This document shows positions 44,532 through 53,995 of a stretch of 64,000 nt of DNA, piece by piece. Every line of letters begins with the position of its first letter. Position 1 is the stretch's first letter. The position numbers and the translations under genes are program-made. A model generated the notes under the pieces. It did not search any database. It had not been told where the DNA came from and saw nothing but the letters and a program-made list of their open reading frames with translations. The DNA is from Shewanella sp. MBTL60-007 (lineage in GTDB: Bacteria; Pseudomonadota; Gammaproteobacteria; Enterobacterales; Shewanellaceae), in assembly GCF_019654915.1 (NCBI RefSeq), contig NZ_BPET01000014.1, positions 32,368 to 96,367 on the forward strand. Direction: 5' to 3'.

Positions 44532-46547
44532 ATGAAGCTCAATCCCGGACAAAATGATGCCGTCCACTATGTTAGTGGCCCCTGCTTAGTTCTTGCAGGC
44601 GCAGGCAGTGGCAAGACCAGAGTGATCATTAATAAGATTGCTTATCTGGTGGAAAAATGCGGCTATAAAGCGCGCAATATTGCCGCAGTAACTTTCACCA
44701 ACAAAGCGGCGCGCGAGATGAAAGAGCGTGTGTCGCAGTCTATGGGGCGTAAAGAAGCACGAGGCTTGTGGATTTCAACTTTCCACACCTTGGGGTTAGA
44801 GATCATTAAACGTGAGCATAAAGTGGTTGGCTTAAAACCTGGCTTCTCGTTGTTTGACGATCAAGATACGTTAGCGCTATTAAAAGAGCTGACTCAAGAT
44901 GAGTTAGATGAAGATAAAGATCTGCTGAGATTACTGGCAACGACTATCTCAAACTGGAAGGGAGACTTAGTTATTCCAGAGCAGGCGCGAAAAATTGCCA
45001 AAGATGAACAGCAGCAGTTATTTGCCCTCTTGTATCAGCGTTATGCCCAACATATGAAGGCTTACAACGCGCTCGATTTCGATGATCTGATTTTACTGCC
45101 TACTCTGTTATTGAGGCAGAATGAAGAGGTGAGAACCCGTTGGCAGACGCGAATTCAGTATATGCTGGTGGATGAGTACCAAGATACTAACACCAGCCAG
45201 TATGAGATGGTTAAATTACTGGTGGGTGAGCGTGCACGCTTTACTGTGGTAGGTGATGACGATCAGTCTATTTACTCTTGGCGTGGGGCTAAGCCACAAA
45301 ACTTGGTGCTCTTGGGTAAAGACTTCCCCAAGTTGAAGCTAATTAAGTTAGAGCAAAACTACCGCTCCAGCCAGCGCATCTTGCGGGCGGCTAACATTCT
45401 TATTGCCAATAACCCGCACGTTTATGAAAAAACGCTATTTAGTGAGCTGGCTTATGGTGAGCCTATTCGGGTGCTGATTGCTGCCAACGAAGAGCAGGAA
45501 GCGGAGCGAGTTGTCGCCGAGATGATTCGACATAAGTTCGTCGGCAAGACCACATATGGGGATTACGCGATTTTGTATCGTGGCAACCATCAGTCGCGTC
45601 TACTCGAACGGGCATTGATGACTAACCGTATCCCCTATAAGCTCAGTGGTGGTACCTCATTCTTTGGTCGCGCTGAGATCAAAGACATCATGGCTTACCT
45701 GCGCTTAGTGGTGAATCCCGATGATGATAATGCCTTCTTACGCATCGTGAACTTGCCAAAGCGCGGCATTGGTCCTGCGACTCTTGAGCGTTTAGGGAAC
45801 TTTGCCAACAAGAAGCAGATCTCGATGTTTGCCGCCATCTTTGAGGCTGACCTGAATCACGAATTGCCGCCAGCTGCTATGTCGACCCTGTATCAGTTCG
45901 GACGGTTCGTGGTGGAAACAGGGGACTGTGCCGAGCGCGGCGATCCTGTCGAGGCGGTTAAGCAGTTAATTAGAAAGATTAACTACGAAGACTACCTGTA
46001 TGAGACCAGTACCAGCGCAAAAGCCGCCGAGATGCGGATGAAGAATATTTCTGAACTGTATCGCTGGGTCACCGAGATGCTAGAAGGTGATGAGTTAGAC
46101 GAGGGGATGACCCTTCCTGAGGTGGTAAACCGTCTTACACTGCGGGACATGATGGAGCGTAATAGTGAAGATGAGGGCGGCGATCAGGTGCAACTCATGA
46201 CCTTACACGCCTCGAAGGGACTGGAGTTCCCCTATGTGTTTATGGTTGGTGCTGAGGAGCGGATCTTGCCGCACCAAAGCAGTATCGATGAAGATAATGT
46301 CGATGAAGAGCGTCGCCTAGCGTATGTGGGGATCACTCGGGCGCAAAAAGAGTTGTGGTTTATTATCTGCAGGGAGCGACGTCAGTTTGGTGAGACCATA
46401 CGTTGTGAGCCGAGCCGCTTCTTAATGGAGTTGCCTCAAGATGACCTGATCTGGGAGAACCGTAAACCAGTGCAAACCGTAGAGCAGCGTCAGCAATCGG
46501 GCAGGGCCAATATCGCCAACTTAAGAGATATGTTTAAGAATAAGTAA
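44532..46547 (+). CDS. rep: ATP-dependent DNA helicase Rep
   Basis: Protein of 671 aa, UvrD/Rep superfamily 1A. Motif I is '[19 protein letters not shown]' (Walker A, about residues 21-39). Others: '[15 protein letters not shown]' (Ia), '[20 protein letters not shown]' (II), '[20 protein letters not shown]' (III), '[12 protein letters not shown]' (IV), '[24 protein letters not shown]' (V) and '[18 protein letters not shown]' (VI). Role: 3'-5' helicase that clears proteins ahead of replication forks and aids restart. Full length. Single gene ending in a terminator that overlaps the convergent gene's stop. Confidence 0.95.
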   Translation: MKLNPGQNDAVHYVSGPCLVLAGAGSGKTRVIINKIAYLVEKCGYKARNIAAVTFTNKAAREMKERVSQSMGRKEARGLWISTFHTLGLEIIKREHKVVGLKPGFSLFDDQDTLALLKELTQDELDEDKDLLRLLATTISNWKGDLVIPEQARKIAKDEQQQLFALLYQRYAQHMKAYNALDFDDLILLPTLLLRQNEEVRTRWQTRIQYMLVDEYQDTNTSQYEMVKLLVGERARFTVVGDDDQSIYSWRGAKPQNLVLLGKDFPKLKLIKLEQNYRSSQRILRAANILIANNPHVYEKTLFSELAYGEPIRVLIAANEEQEAERVVAEMIRHKFVGKTTYGDYAILYRGNHQSRLLERALMTNRIPYKLSGGTSFFGRAEIKDIMAYLRLVVNPDDDNAFLRIVNLPKRGIGPATLERLGNFANKKQISMFAAIFEADLNHELPPAAMSTLYQFGRFVVETGDCAERGDPVEAVKQLIRKINYEDYLYETSTSAKAAEMRMKNISELYRWVTEMLEGDELDEGMTLPEVVNRLTLRDMMERNSEDEGGDQVQLMTLHASKGLEFPYVFMVGAEERILPHQSSIDEDNVDEERRLAYVGITRAQKELWFIICRERRQFGETIRCEPSRFLMELPQDDLIWENRKPVQTVEQRQQSGRANIANLRDMFKNK

Positions 46548-46570
46548 CCCCTGAGCGAGGTAAAAATTAA

Positions 46571-46609
46571 GTGTGTGCCCTATTGAGGTTAGGCACACAC
46601 TCTGTTTTT
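46571..46609. terminator. bidirectional terminator overlapping a stop codon
   Basis: GTGTGTGCC...GGCACACAC stem, then TCTGTTTTT on plus. The stop codon of the minus-strand GGDEF gene (46589-46591) lies in the loop, so the last codons form one arm. Confidence 0.75.
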
Positions 46610-49210
46610 CTCCTGCTCTAGCTCTATCACATTGCCCAGTGCGCTACCCTGACCATTAGTAAACCCAATTTCCTGCAGTGTTTCGCATTGTTTACTATCG
46701 CTGATCCCGGCTGCAAAGACTTCTAATCCAAGGGCCTGAGCCGCTTTAAAGTAGGCCTTTACCAGTTTAACGTGTTGCTTGCTTTCTAGGTGAGCGACAT
46801 AGCTTGGATCGAGCTTTAGGGTCTGAATCGGTAGGAAGATCAAGCTGCTGATGGCGCTATAGGCACTGCCATAGGCTTCAATCCCTAGTTTTACATCGAG
46901 CTTATTCAGGCTATCGAAAGCGCTAATATGGTTATCGGTATTCTGTACGAATTGCTTTTCATTAAAAAACAGGGTCAGCTTACTGATGTTGAAACGACAC
47001 TGCTTAATTCTGTTTTTAAGGGCTCTTAAAGCATGCTTATGATTTAAGTGTTGGCTTGAGATTGGTACTTGTAGCTGAAATTGATTGCCGTATTGCTGCT
47101 GCATGCTGTGAAAGCTCAGATTGACCTGCTCTAACAAGTAGTTGTCCAGCTCAATGACCATATGGCAGTGCTCGGCTATATTATTTAGTTGTGCCTGTTT
47201 AAGCTTACCTAAACTTGGGTGATGCCAGAATAACCTTGGCTCAAAGGCAATGATCTGTTCGGAGTCGAGTGCCATGATTGGCAAATAACTGAGTTGCAGT
47301 TCATTTTTAATTAGTGCGTTCTTCAGCTCATTTTCAAGCTTGAGGTTTTTGACTTGTTGCTGATTTACGCCGTGATTGAATATGGCATAGCAGCCTTTAC
47401 CCTGTGATTTTGCTTGGTACATGGCTGTATCGGCATCACGCAGTATCGACTCGCTAGTATCTGAACGGCTTTGGCCGCTCATCGCAAGGCCAATGCTGGC
47501 ACTGGATTTAAACTGCTGGTTGGCGAGTTGGTAAGGCTGAGATAGCTCTGCAAGCACCCTCTCCGCTATATCTTCGGCATCCTGTTGACCACTGATACTG
47601 TCGAGGAGGATGACAAATTCGTCACCGCCTAAGCGGGCAAGCATATCATTGTTGCGGATACACTGTTTGAGGCGCTTTGCGGTTTCAATTAAGAAACGAT
47701 CGCCTTCTAAATGCCCTAAGGTGTCGTTCAGAAGTTTAAATCTGTCCATATCAATAAACAGGACTGCGAATCTTTCAAGACTATGGCGGCGGACATGTTT
47801 TATCGCTTGAGTTAAGCGTTCCATAAACATAGAGCGGTTGGGAAGTCCGGTTAGATTGTCATGTTTAGCATCATGGACCAGTTGGCGCTCGATACGCTTA
47901 CGCTGGTTAATCTCTTTCTCAAGATCTTGATTGACACTTGCCAGTGCTTTCGTTCGCTCGTTGACTTTCTCTTCTAACAGCTCGTTGCTTAGCTTCAATG
48001 ACTCTTCTGATTGTTTCTTTTCAATTGCCGTAGCGATATGTTGCGAGACGAAAGTCAGTAGCTCTAAGTCTTTCTCTTGATAGTTTTGGATATGGCTATA
48101 GCTGTATATTGTCAGGGCCCCACAGATTTGACCGTGAATAAATAATGGAACCCCTATCCATTGGTTGATCTCTTGGGTGTCATTAAGTTCAGGAGTTTCG
48201 CAATAGAGATCGCCAGATTCAATGAGTCTTTTAATATCACTACGGTTGAGCAGCTTAGGTTTATTGTTCAGTAGAATATATTCGGTTAACCCATCACTTA
48301 AAGCCCTAGGTTTAGGCGAGGGGAGATCATACTGAGAAACGAAATAGGGAAAGGTAAGTGCATCTCGCATTTCATTAAGCAATGAGATAAAGCAGTTATT
48401 GACTGGCAGTAGGTGGCTAATGACGCGGTGGATTTCACTGTAGAACTCTTGGTTATCGATATTTGAGTTTGCTAAGTCTGCAATCTCAAACAGTGACTTC
48501 TGTAGGCGCTCGGCACGACGCCTCTCGTACACTTCTTGCTTAAGCTTGTTATAAGCGATACTTAACTCTTTCGTGCGGGTGTTAATCGCTTGCTCTAGCT
48601 GCTCTTGATTCTGTAGTCGTTGAATCACGCCTGAAATATGGTGACTAATGAAGTTCATTAGCTCAATTTCTATCTCGTCATAAACTGTGTCACTGTCGTA
48701 GCTTTGAAAAACTAATACACCTATGGTGCTATCGACACTTTTAATCGGAGTTCCTACCCATTGATGGCAATGGCTGCCTCTTGGGGTGATTGCATTTGAT
48801 TGCAGGAGACGGTGGTATGTTTCGTCATCGCAGATGAGTGTTTGCTCGGTTTTGAGTACATAACCTGTTAAGCCACTGAATAAAGTGTCGGAAAGATCTT
48901 CATCGGGATAGAACTCCTGTGGATGAACATCTTTTTCATCTTGAAAGAAGGGGACTTCAATTCTGCCAGTATTGGCGTTGAGTGTAGCGATGAAAAAATT
49001 ATCGGCAGGGATCAGCCTATTGATCGTTCTATGCAGTGATGAGTAGAACTCTGCAGGTGTCGTTACACTCGATGCTGAGTTAGAGATCTCTAGCAGGGCA
49101 TTTTGAGTGATCTCGGCACGCTTGTATTTCAGCGCCAGGGCTTTTAGACGAGTAATCCGTTTATTTAATCTCAATGTCTTTTTTGACTGAGATGTTTCTT
49201 CCCTAAACAT
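46589..49210 (-). CDS. GAF-GAF-GGDEF diguanylate cyclase with degenerate EAL
   Basis: 873 aa from ATG 49210 (GGAA upstream); the longer frame would reach back toward the tRNA genes. No TM helix or signal peptide, so cytoplasmic. GAF1 is at about 40-190 and GAF2 at about 235-400, each followed by a coiled coil, the second at about 405-440. The GGDEF domain (about 445-610) has 'RLGGDEFVIL' intact and an RNND inhibitory I-site 5 residues before it. The C-terminal EAL-like domain (about 630-865) has lost its catalytic set: EPR for EAL, no ELTE, 'GIEAYGSAYSA' for DDFGTG, 'AAGISD' for AEGVE. Role: makes c-di-GMP in response to ligands of the GAF domains; the EAL remnant may only bind or regulate. 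It could supply the adhesin switch nearby (inference). Confidence 0.85.
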   Translation of the reverse strand: MFREETSQSKKTLRLNKRITRLKALALKYKRAEITQNALLEISNSASSVTTPAEFYSSLHRTINRLIPADNFFIATLNANTGRIEVPFFQDEKDVHPQEFYPDEDLSDTLFSGLTGYVLKTEQTLICDDETYHRLLQSNAITPRGSHCHQWVGTPIKSVDSTIGVLVFQSYDSDTVYDEIEIELMNFISHHISGVIQRLQNQEQLEQAINTRTKELSIAYNKLKQEVYERRRAERLQKSLFEIADLANSNIDNQEFYSEIHRVISHLLPVNNCFISLLNEMRDALTFPYFVSQYDLPSPKPRALSDGLTEYILLNNKPKLLNRSDIKRLIESGDLYCETPELNDTQEINQWIGVPLFIHGQICGALTIYSYSHIQNYQEKDLELLTFVSQHIATAIEKKQSEESLKLSNELLEEKVNERTKALASVNQDLEKEINQRKRIERQLVHDAKHDNLTGLPNRSMFMERLTQAIKHVRRHSLERFAVLFIDMDRFKLLNDTLGHLEGDRFLIETAKRLKQCIRNNDMLARLGGDEFVILLDSISGQQDAEDIAERVLAELSQPYQLANQQFKSSASIGLAMSGQSRSDTSESILRDADTAMYQAKSQGKGCYAIFNHGVNQQQVKNLKLENELKNALIKNELQLSYLPIMALDSEQIIAFEPRLFWHHPSLGKLKQAQLNNIAEHCHMVIELDNYLLEQVNLSFHSMQQQYGNQFQLQVPISSQHLNHKHALRALKNRIKQCRFNISKLTLFFNEKQFVQNTDNHISAFDSLNKLDVKLGIEAYGSAYSAISSLIFLPIQTLKLDPSYVAHLESKQHVKLVKAYFKAAQALGLEVFAAGISDSKQCETLQEIGFTNGQGSALGNVIELEQEKNRVCA

Positions 49211-49436
49211 GTCGTTCCGCCAATCGCAATTTTTAATCTGATTAGGATTTGAGCTAATACGTATTGATAACATGAAAAAGGGCTCTATCCAAGTCATTAT
49301 TTTGACGCTCCGTGGTAAAAAACCGTACAAATCACTCAAATCTTGAGCGAACGAACGTAAAATCCGTAAAAAAAGCAAAACAGGTGTAGACGGGAGGGCA
49401 TTTTGAACCTACTATATGCCCCGCTAACAAGGCAAG

Positions 49437-49513
49437 GCACCCATAGCTCAGCTGGATAGAGCGCACCCCTCCGGAGGGTGAGGCCGAGGGTTCGAATCCT
49501 TCTGGGTGCACCA
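49437..49513 (+). tRNA. tRNA-Arg (anticodon CCG)
   Basis: 77 nt with encoded CCA. Acceptor GCACCCA / TGGGTGC, anticodon stem CACCC/GGGTG with loop CTCCGGA giving anticodon CCG (codon CGG), T-arm GAGGGTTCGAATCCTTC. Confidence 0.95.
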
Positions 49514-49551
49514 GAATGGAAACGGCGGTTTTGTTAGTAGGAAATATCAGT

Positions 49552-49628
49552 GGTGATTGTAGCTCAGTTGGTAGAGCCCCGGATTGTGATTCCGGTTGTC
49601 GTGGGTTCAAGTCCCATCAGTCACCCCA
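49552..49628 (+). tRNA. tRNA-His (anticodon GTG)
   Basis: Acceptor GTGATTG / CAGTCAC with the His-specific extra G(-1) at 49552 facing C73, anticodon stem CCGGA/TCCGG with loop TTGTGAT (anticodon GTG), CCA encoded. Confidence 0.95.
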
Positions 49629-49650
49629 TTTTCCTAAAGCTTTAAAGACT

Positions 49651-49727
<77 letters not shown>

Positions 49728-49785
49728 TATTTATAAATAGCGAGTTTACTCGATATTTAGCAAGTTAAGTAAGATAAAAGATTTT

Positions 49786-49862
<77 letters not shown>

Positions 49863-49872
49863 TTTTTACATG

Positions 49873-49903
49873 AAGCCTCTCGAGAAATCGAGAGGCTTTT
49901 TTG
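49873..49903 (+). terminator. terminator of the tRNA operon
   Basis: AAGCCTCTCGA-GAAA-TCGAGAGGCTT followed by TTTT. Confidence 0.9.
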
Positions 49904-49919
49904 TATCTAAAAACTGGCG

Positions 49920-49963
49920 AAGGATTCGAATCCTCTCTCTTTATGAACCCATGGCCGACCACT
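49920..49963 (+). repeat. possible tRNA-Pro 3'-end remnant
   Basis: AAGGATTCGAATCCTCT repeats the T-arm of the tRNA-Pro genes (TTCGAATCCTCT identical), and 20 nt later CCGACCA matches their 3' end. The sequence between has no pairing. It may be a decayed copy or an attachment-site relic. Confidence 0.5.
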
Positions 49964-49969
49964 TTTCGA

Positions 49970-50565
49970 AAGCTAAGACGAACGCTTCGCTGAACGGATA
50001 ACGGTTAACGGAACGTTCGCAGGCTCACTGACGGAAAGGCCGGAAAGAATTGAATTTGTAGGTCGGGCTTTAGCCCGTCAATCAAGGGGTGATATATAGC
50101 TTGTCGGCATAAATGCCGACCTACGGAAAGCAGTTTCTAGAAAAGCAAAGCTGAGACGAACGCTTCGCTGACGGATAACGGTTAACGGAACGTTCGCAGG
50201 CTTACTGACGGAAAGGCCGGAAAGAATTGAATTTGTAGGTCGGGCTTTAGCCCGTCAATCAAGGGGTGATATATAGCTTGTCGGCATAAATGCCGACCTA
50301 CGGAAAGCAGTTTCTAGAAAAGCAAAGCTAAGACGAACGCTTCGCTGAAGGATAACGGTTAACGGAACGTTCGCAGGCTCACTGACGGAAAGGCCGGAAA
50401 GAATTGAATTTGTAGGTCGGGCTTTAGCCCGTCAATCAAGGGGTGATATATAGCTTGTCGGCATAAATGCCGACTTACGGAAAGCAGTTTCTAGAAAAGC
50501 AAAGCTGAGACGAACGCTTCGCTGAAGGATAACGGTTAACGGATTGTTCGCAGGCCCTCTGACGG
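49970..50565 (+). repeat. 3.4-copy tandem array of a 177-bp unit with paired REP hairpins
   Basis: Units start AAGCT(A/G)AGACGAACGCTTCG at 49970, 50148, 50325 and 50502 (the last is partial). Each full unit holds a 67-bp element with terminal inverted repeats GTAGGTCGG / CCGACCTAC at 50058-50124, 50235-50301 and 50412-50478. Inside are two REP-like hairpins, CGGGC-TTTA-GCCCG and GTCGGCAT-AA-ATGCCGAC. Units are nearly identical, which implies recent expansion. Confidence 0.85.
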
Positions 50566-50685
50566 AAAGGCAGAATCTAGAGCCTCTCTTTCCTGCCGTT
50601 GCTTTCCGGCTTCTCTCGTCTATGCTTCTAAGTTTTCCAGCAGTTTCGGCTTTTACCGTCTTAGCCTTTCCTACAACCTAGAATT

Positions 50686-50711
50686 AAAAAAGGCCTCCTA
50701 AGAGACCTTTA
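50686..50711 (-). terminator. terminator of the bpf operon
   Basis: On the minus strand AAAGGTCTC-TTAG-GAGGCCTTT with one G-U, followed by TTTT; 25 nt past the bpfD stop. Confidence 0.8.
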
Positions 50712-50736
50712 TCTATTCCAACTTAAACTATCGATG

Positions 50737-52656
50737 CTATTCGACTGCGACTGGCGGGGAGATAAAGCCCATATAGGCGTTAGTCTTCAATAGCGCGAAA
50801 CGCTTTAGCTGGGTCTCTTGCTCAACACCCGTGGCGATGACTTCAATATCTAAGCCCTTAGCAACATTTATGAGTGCTCGGCATAGCTCGCTGCTGTGAG
50901 CATTATCGTCGTAATAAGCAAAGGATTGGTCTAACTTAACATAGCTAGGGCGTATGTTTTGCAGATAAGTCATCGAGCCGAACTGGCGGCCGAAGTGATC
51001 GATACCGAAGTGGGCACCATTATCTCGAATAATCGCGCAGAGTGCCTGGCAGGCTTCTGGATCGCTGTAAACAGCGGCTTCGGGGATATCGAAACAAAAG
51101 CGTTCCCTTAGTGTTGAAGTTCGCAGGAATTTATCGAGCCATTGGTGAAACTCTTTATCGCTAATGCTCTGGAAGGTTAAATTAACAGCTACTGGCTCGA
51201 AGTTTCTATCTAATAGCTTTTTACTGTGGATAGTCTTAATTAAGCATCTATCTAATAGGCTGCCCAGCGAGAGTAGTTCAACATAGGGCATAAATTGTCC
51301 TGCGTGTACCATCTTGCCGTTTATCTCCAATTGGCAATATAACTCTCGCTGTAAAATAGACTCAGTTTGGTTAAGTAAAATGGGCTGCCATTTAAACTTA
51401 AATTTACCGTCGGTAATTGCATTACTTAAATGTTCTCGCCACTGTTCACGGGTGAATAATTGTTTTTCACTTGTCTCAAACCAGTGGAAAACTTTATTCT
51501 CCTGCAGTGATTTTTGTAGTGCGTTATCCGCCTGCGCTAGGATATCAGTGACTGTCATTTGACCAGTTCGCTCGGCAATACCAATAGCGAACTGCTCATT
51601 TGGTTTACAGCCTGCCTTAGAGATCTCTTGGTTAATGGTACGGATGAGAGTTTGCAGGTATTTACTGGTCAGTTCATGCTCGGAGCTGGTAATGAGAAAG
51701 GCAAATTCATAGGCCGCAATTCGTGTAATCACCGAGGTAGCGACGCCGTCTAAATGTTGCTTCATTTTGTCTGATAATAGCTTGATGGTTTCGTCGCGAA
51801 CCTGGTAGCCGTATTTACTGTGTACCTCTTCTAACCAGTCAAACTTTGCCATCATAAGTGCGCCGCTCTTAGGCTCACTTAGCCAGCTGTTCAAACGGCC
51901 CATCATGTATTGACGGTTAGGGAGCCCTGAGACTTGATCAACAAGGTTTTTCTTTCTCAGTTCTCCAACTTCTTCATCGAGTGAGTTAAAGATCTGTTTG
52001 AGTTGATCAGACATGCTGTTGAAAGCCTGCACTACAGATTTGAGCTCTACAGTTTTAGGTACTTGCATGTCGGGGCCAAACTTACGATTAGCGATCTCTT
52101 TAGCGTGTTCAGCGATATCGTGTAATGGCTTTAAAATCCAAGTTAAACCTACACGGGCTGAGATTATCGCAATTAAAAACAGGATTGAAAAAACGATGAT
52201 TGCATTGGTCATAGTGCGCCAAAGCTCGTGATAACCGAAACCTGGATGGGCGGTGATCTCTAAGCGAGCAAGCTGGATCCAACCTGAGGTGATAGTACTC
52301 TCTCGCTTAATCGTTTTGAATAGGCCTAGGTCGATAAACCACTGGGGGACACCCTCAATTGTCACTGGATTTTCCCATACCTGCTGCTTGCCATCGACCA
52401 GCCAAGTAAGTTTTACCTGCTGATAGTAGCCGCCCTCGAAAATCACATTGATCAGGGTTTCTGCACCGACAATGTCGCCAGCTTCTAGATCGGGCACCAA
52501 CATAATACCGAGTGAGTGGCTAGTATTATTGAGATCGGATTCCATTTGCTTGGTTAGAAAGCTTTGAGTTTCGCTAAACTGCACATAGCCTAAACTCGCA
52601 ACAACCAACAAAAACAACACAAACAGTAATGTGTATATCTGTCGAAACAGTGTCAT
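50737..52656 (-). CDS. bpfD: BpfD/LapD, inside-out c-di-GMP receptor of the adhesin system
   Basis: Protein of 639 aa. TM1 at about 5-25, periplasmic LapD_MoxY_N domain (about 26-150, with 'VPQWFIDLGLF', the loop region that contacts LapG), TM2 at about 152-175, HAMP and S-helix (about 175-235), then GGDEF-like and EAL-like domains. Both are degenerate: 'AAYEFAFLI' replaces GGDEF, and the EAL domain has 'QRELYC', 'AVNLTFQS', 'DIPEAAV' and 'FGIDHFGRQFGS', so it binds but should not turn over c-di-GMP. Role: at high c-di-GMP it holds the protease BpfG and so keeps BpfA on the cell surface. It lies 7 nt after bpfG; last gene of the operon. Confidence 0.93.
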   Translation of the reverse strand: MTLFRQIYTLLFVLFLLVVASLGYVQFSETQSFLTKQMESDLNNTSHSLGIMLVPDLEAGDIVGAETLINVIFEGGYYQQVKLTWLVDGKQQVWENPVTIEGVPQWFIDLGLFKTIKRESTITSGWIQLARLEITAHPGFGYHELWRTMTNAIIVFSILFLIAIISARVGLTWILKPLHDIAEHAKEIANRKFGPDMQVPKTVELKSVVQAFNSMSDQLKQIFNSLDEEVGELRKKNLVDQVSGLPNRQYMMGRLNSWLSEPKSGALMMAKFDWLEEVHSKYGYQVRDETIKLLSDKMKQHLDGVATSVITRIAAYEFAFLITSSEHELTSKYLQTLIRTINQEISKAGCKPNEQFAIGIAERTGQMTVTDILAQADNALQKSLQENKVFHWFETSEKQLFTREQWREHLSNAITDGKFKFKWQPILLNQTESILQRELYCQLEINGKMVHAGQFMPYVELLSLGSLLDRCLIKTIHSKKLLDRNFEPVAVNLTFQSISDKEFHQWLDKFLRTSTLRERFCFDIPEAAVYSDPEACQALCAIIRDNGAHFGIDHFGRQFGSMTYLQNIRPSYVKLDQSFAYYDDNAHSSELCRALINVAKGLDIEVIATGVEQETQLKRFALLKTNAYMGFISPPVAVE

Positions 52657-52663
52657 CTTTTAA

Positions 52664-53371
52664 CTACTCCAGTTTTATCTTGGGCTGATTAAGGCGCTCG
52701 ACACCCAAGCGATGTTTCAAGTCATTCCATTTAGCGAGCTTTGACGAGGAACCTGCTAGAACACCTCGTCCCTTCTCTTTATTTAGCCACAGTTGTCGAC
52801 CATTAAAGCTATAGACAGGTAATAGATCTTTTCTCTGTGTTGCTGGTTTAATTTGTTTATCAAGATTGTCTAAAACAAGAGGAATAGAGGAGGGTGTCTC
52901 ATAGTAGGCAAGTACCATGTGATATTGATTTACGCTGGTTGCTTTAACCATAGTGATGCGTAATTTATCTTCAGAAACACCGAGCTGAAGCAGGGTAAAG
53001 TATTTGGCGATTGAGAAATCCTCACAGTCGCCACCACTGACCCCGATAAACTCCATGGGCGTTGCCCAATAATTCTTATTTCCCCAAAGCTTTATATCAT
53101 CGACAAAATGAAAGAGGTTAAAAAAATTATTAACCATCAATATCTTATCTTTATCTTGTAAATCCTTGGCTTCATCCAACATCTTAAACCAAGCTCTAAT
53201 CCTTTTACCCGCACGTTCGCCATAGTGCGATTCGATAGTTTGGGTAATATGGACTGAGTCTAACTTTTGAACAGGAGCTGCATAGAGACAAGAGACGGAC
53301 AGCGCTAACACCGTCAATTTTAATTGGCAGACTTTTGTTATTTTCTTTAATTGATAAAGCCTGCCAACCAT
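52664..53371 (-). CDS. bpfG: BpfG/LapG periplasmic transglutaminase-like protease
   Basis: Protein of 235 aa with an N-terminal signal sequence (about 1-32). Bacterial transglutaminase-like Cys proteinase (BTLCP): catalytic triad Cys116 (SGGDCEDFS), His151 (NQYHMVL) and Asp168 (LVLDNLD), with spacing close to that of Pseudomonas LapG. Acidic residues around the Cys fit the known calcium need. Role: cleaves the N-terminal retention module of the adhesin when not held by BpfD, releasing the biofilm. It is 18 nt after the OmpA-like gene and 7 nt before bpfD. Confidence 0.93.
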   Translation of the reverse strand: MVGRLYQLKKITKVCQLKLTVLALSVSCLYAAPVQKLDSVHITQTIESHYGERAGKRIRAWFKMLDEAKDLQDKDKILMVNNFFNLFHFVDDIKLWGNKNYWATPMEFIGVSGGDCEDFSIAKYFTLLQLGVSEDKLRITMVKATSVNQYHMVLAYYETPSSIPLVLDNLDKQIKPATQRKDLLPVYSFNGRQLWLNKEKGRGVLAGSSSKLAKWNDLKHRLGVERLNQPKIKLE

Positions 53372-53389
53372 ACTGCTCCGGTACTTCTA

Positions 53390-53995
53390 TTACTTAACTT
53401 CTTCGTCTACCGTGTAGATGTGCCACTTCATATCCGCTGTAGTGTCATCACCTGTTAACTCGGCAATTACTCGGCGGTTAACTTTATGTGCCGCCGCAGT
53501 ATGTGTTGGATCGATAGGACGATCGAAGCTATAACCTACTGCACTGAGCCTATTGGAATCAATACCAAAGCGCTCGGCAAGTAAAGAACTGACAGCATTG
53601 GCTCGGTTTTGCGATAAAACTTGGTTATGCTCATGACTCCCTGTTTTACTACAATGCCCCTCAATAACCGCTTGGGTGTTAGGGAAATCGCGCATAAAGG
53701 TTGCGATCACTTCGACCTGTGGGTAATACATAGGGTCGATATAGTAAGAGTCATTTGCGAACAGGATTTTTAGTTCCTGACGTTCATTGATGGGCTTAAT
53801 CTTACCGCAACCATAGTTGTCGATCGTTGCACCTAAGGCTGTTTCTGTGCAACGTTCTCTGGCAACGATTACGCCGTCACGATCGATATCGTTCAGGTCA
53901 TGAACTTGTACCGTTGGCTCATCCATGGTGGCGATATCGCGCATAGAGCAGCCACTTAAAATCGCTAGACTCAATATAGCTATAATGATTTTCAT
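53390..53995 (-). CDS. OmpA-like lipoprotein of the adhesin operon
   Basis: Protein of 201 aa. Lipobox LAILSGCSM with Cys16. A short thrombospondin-3-like calcium segment follows ('DLNDIDRDGVIVARERC') with two Cys, then an OmpA C-terminal domain (about 75-185): 'VIATFMRDFPNTQAVIEGHCSKTG', 'NQVLSQNRANAVSSLLAERFGID' and 'GYSFDRPI', the peptidoglycan-binding pattern. Role: probably tethers the secretion apparatus or outer membrane to peptidoglycan; its place in the operon is conserved in Shewanella. Its ATG overlaps the stop of the TolC-like gene by 4 nt. SD GGAGGAG. Confidence 0.85.
   Translation of the reverse strand: MKIIIAILSLAILSGCSMRDIATMDEPTVQVHDLNDIDRDGVIVARERCTETALGATIDNYGCGKIKPINERQELKILFANDSYYIDPMYYPQVEVIATFMRDFPNTQAVIEGHCSKTGSHEHNQVLSQNRANAVSSLLAERFGIDSNRLSAVGYSFDRPIDPTHTAAAHKVNRRVIAELTGDDTTADMKWHIYTVDEEVK

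Larger units (their letters stand above)
49863..50736. other. gene-free repeat region after the tRNAs, 874 nt
   Basis: Contains the tRNA terminator, a possible tRNA remnant (49920-49963), the 177-bp tandem array (49970-50565), a stretch with inverted fragments of the same repeat (50566-50685; its complement has GAAAGGCTAAGACGG) and the bpfD terminator. No coding potential seen. Confidence 0.6.

Noticed and set aside
49332..49610. 92-codon minus-strand frame across the tRNA genes
   Set aside because: It is antisense to tRNA-Arg and tRNA-His, which are certain.
49970..50565. CRISPR array
   Set aside because: The 177-bp units are repeated whole with no variable spacers, and no cas gene is near.
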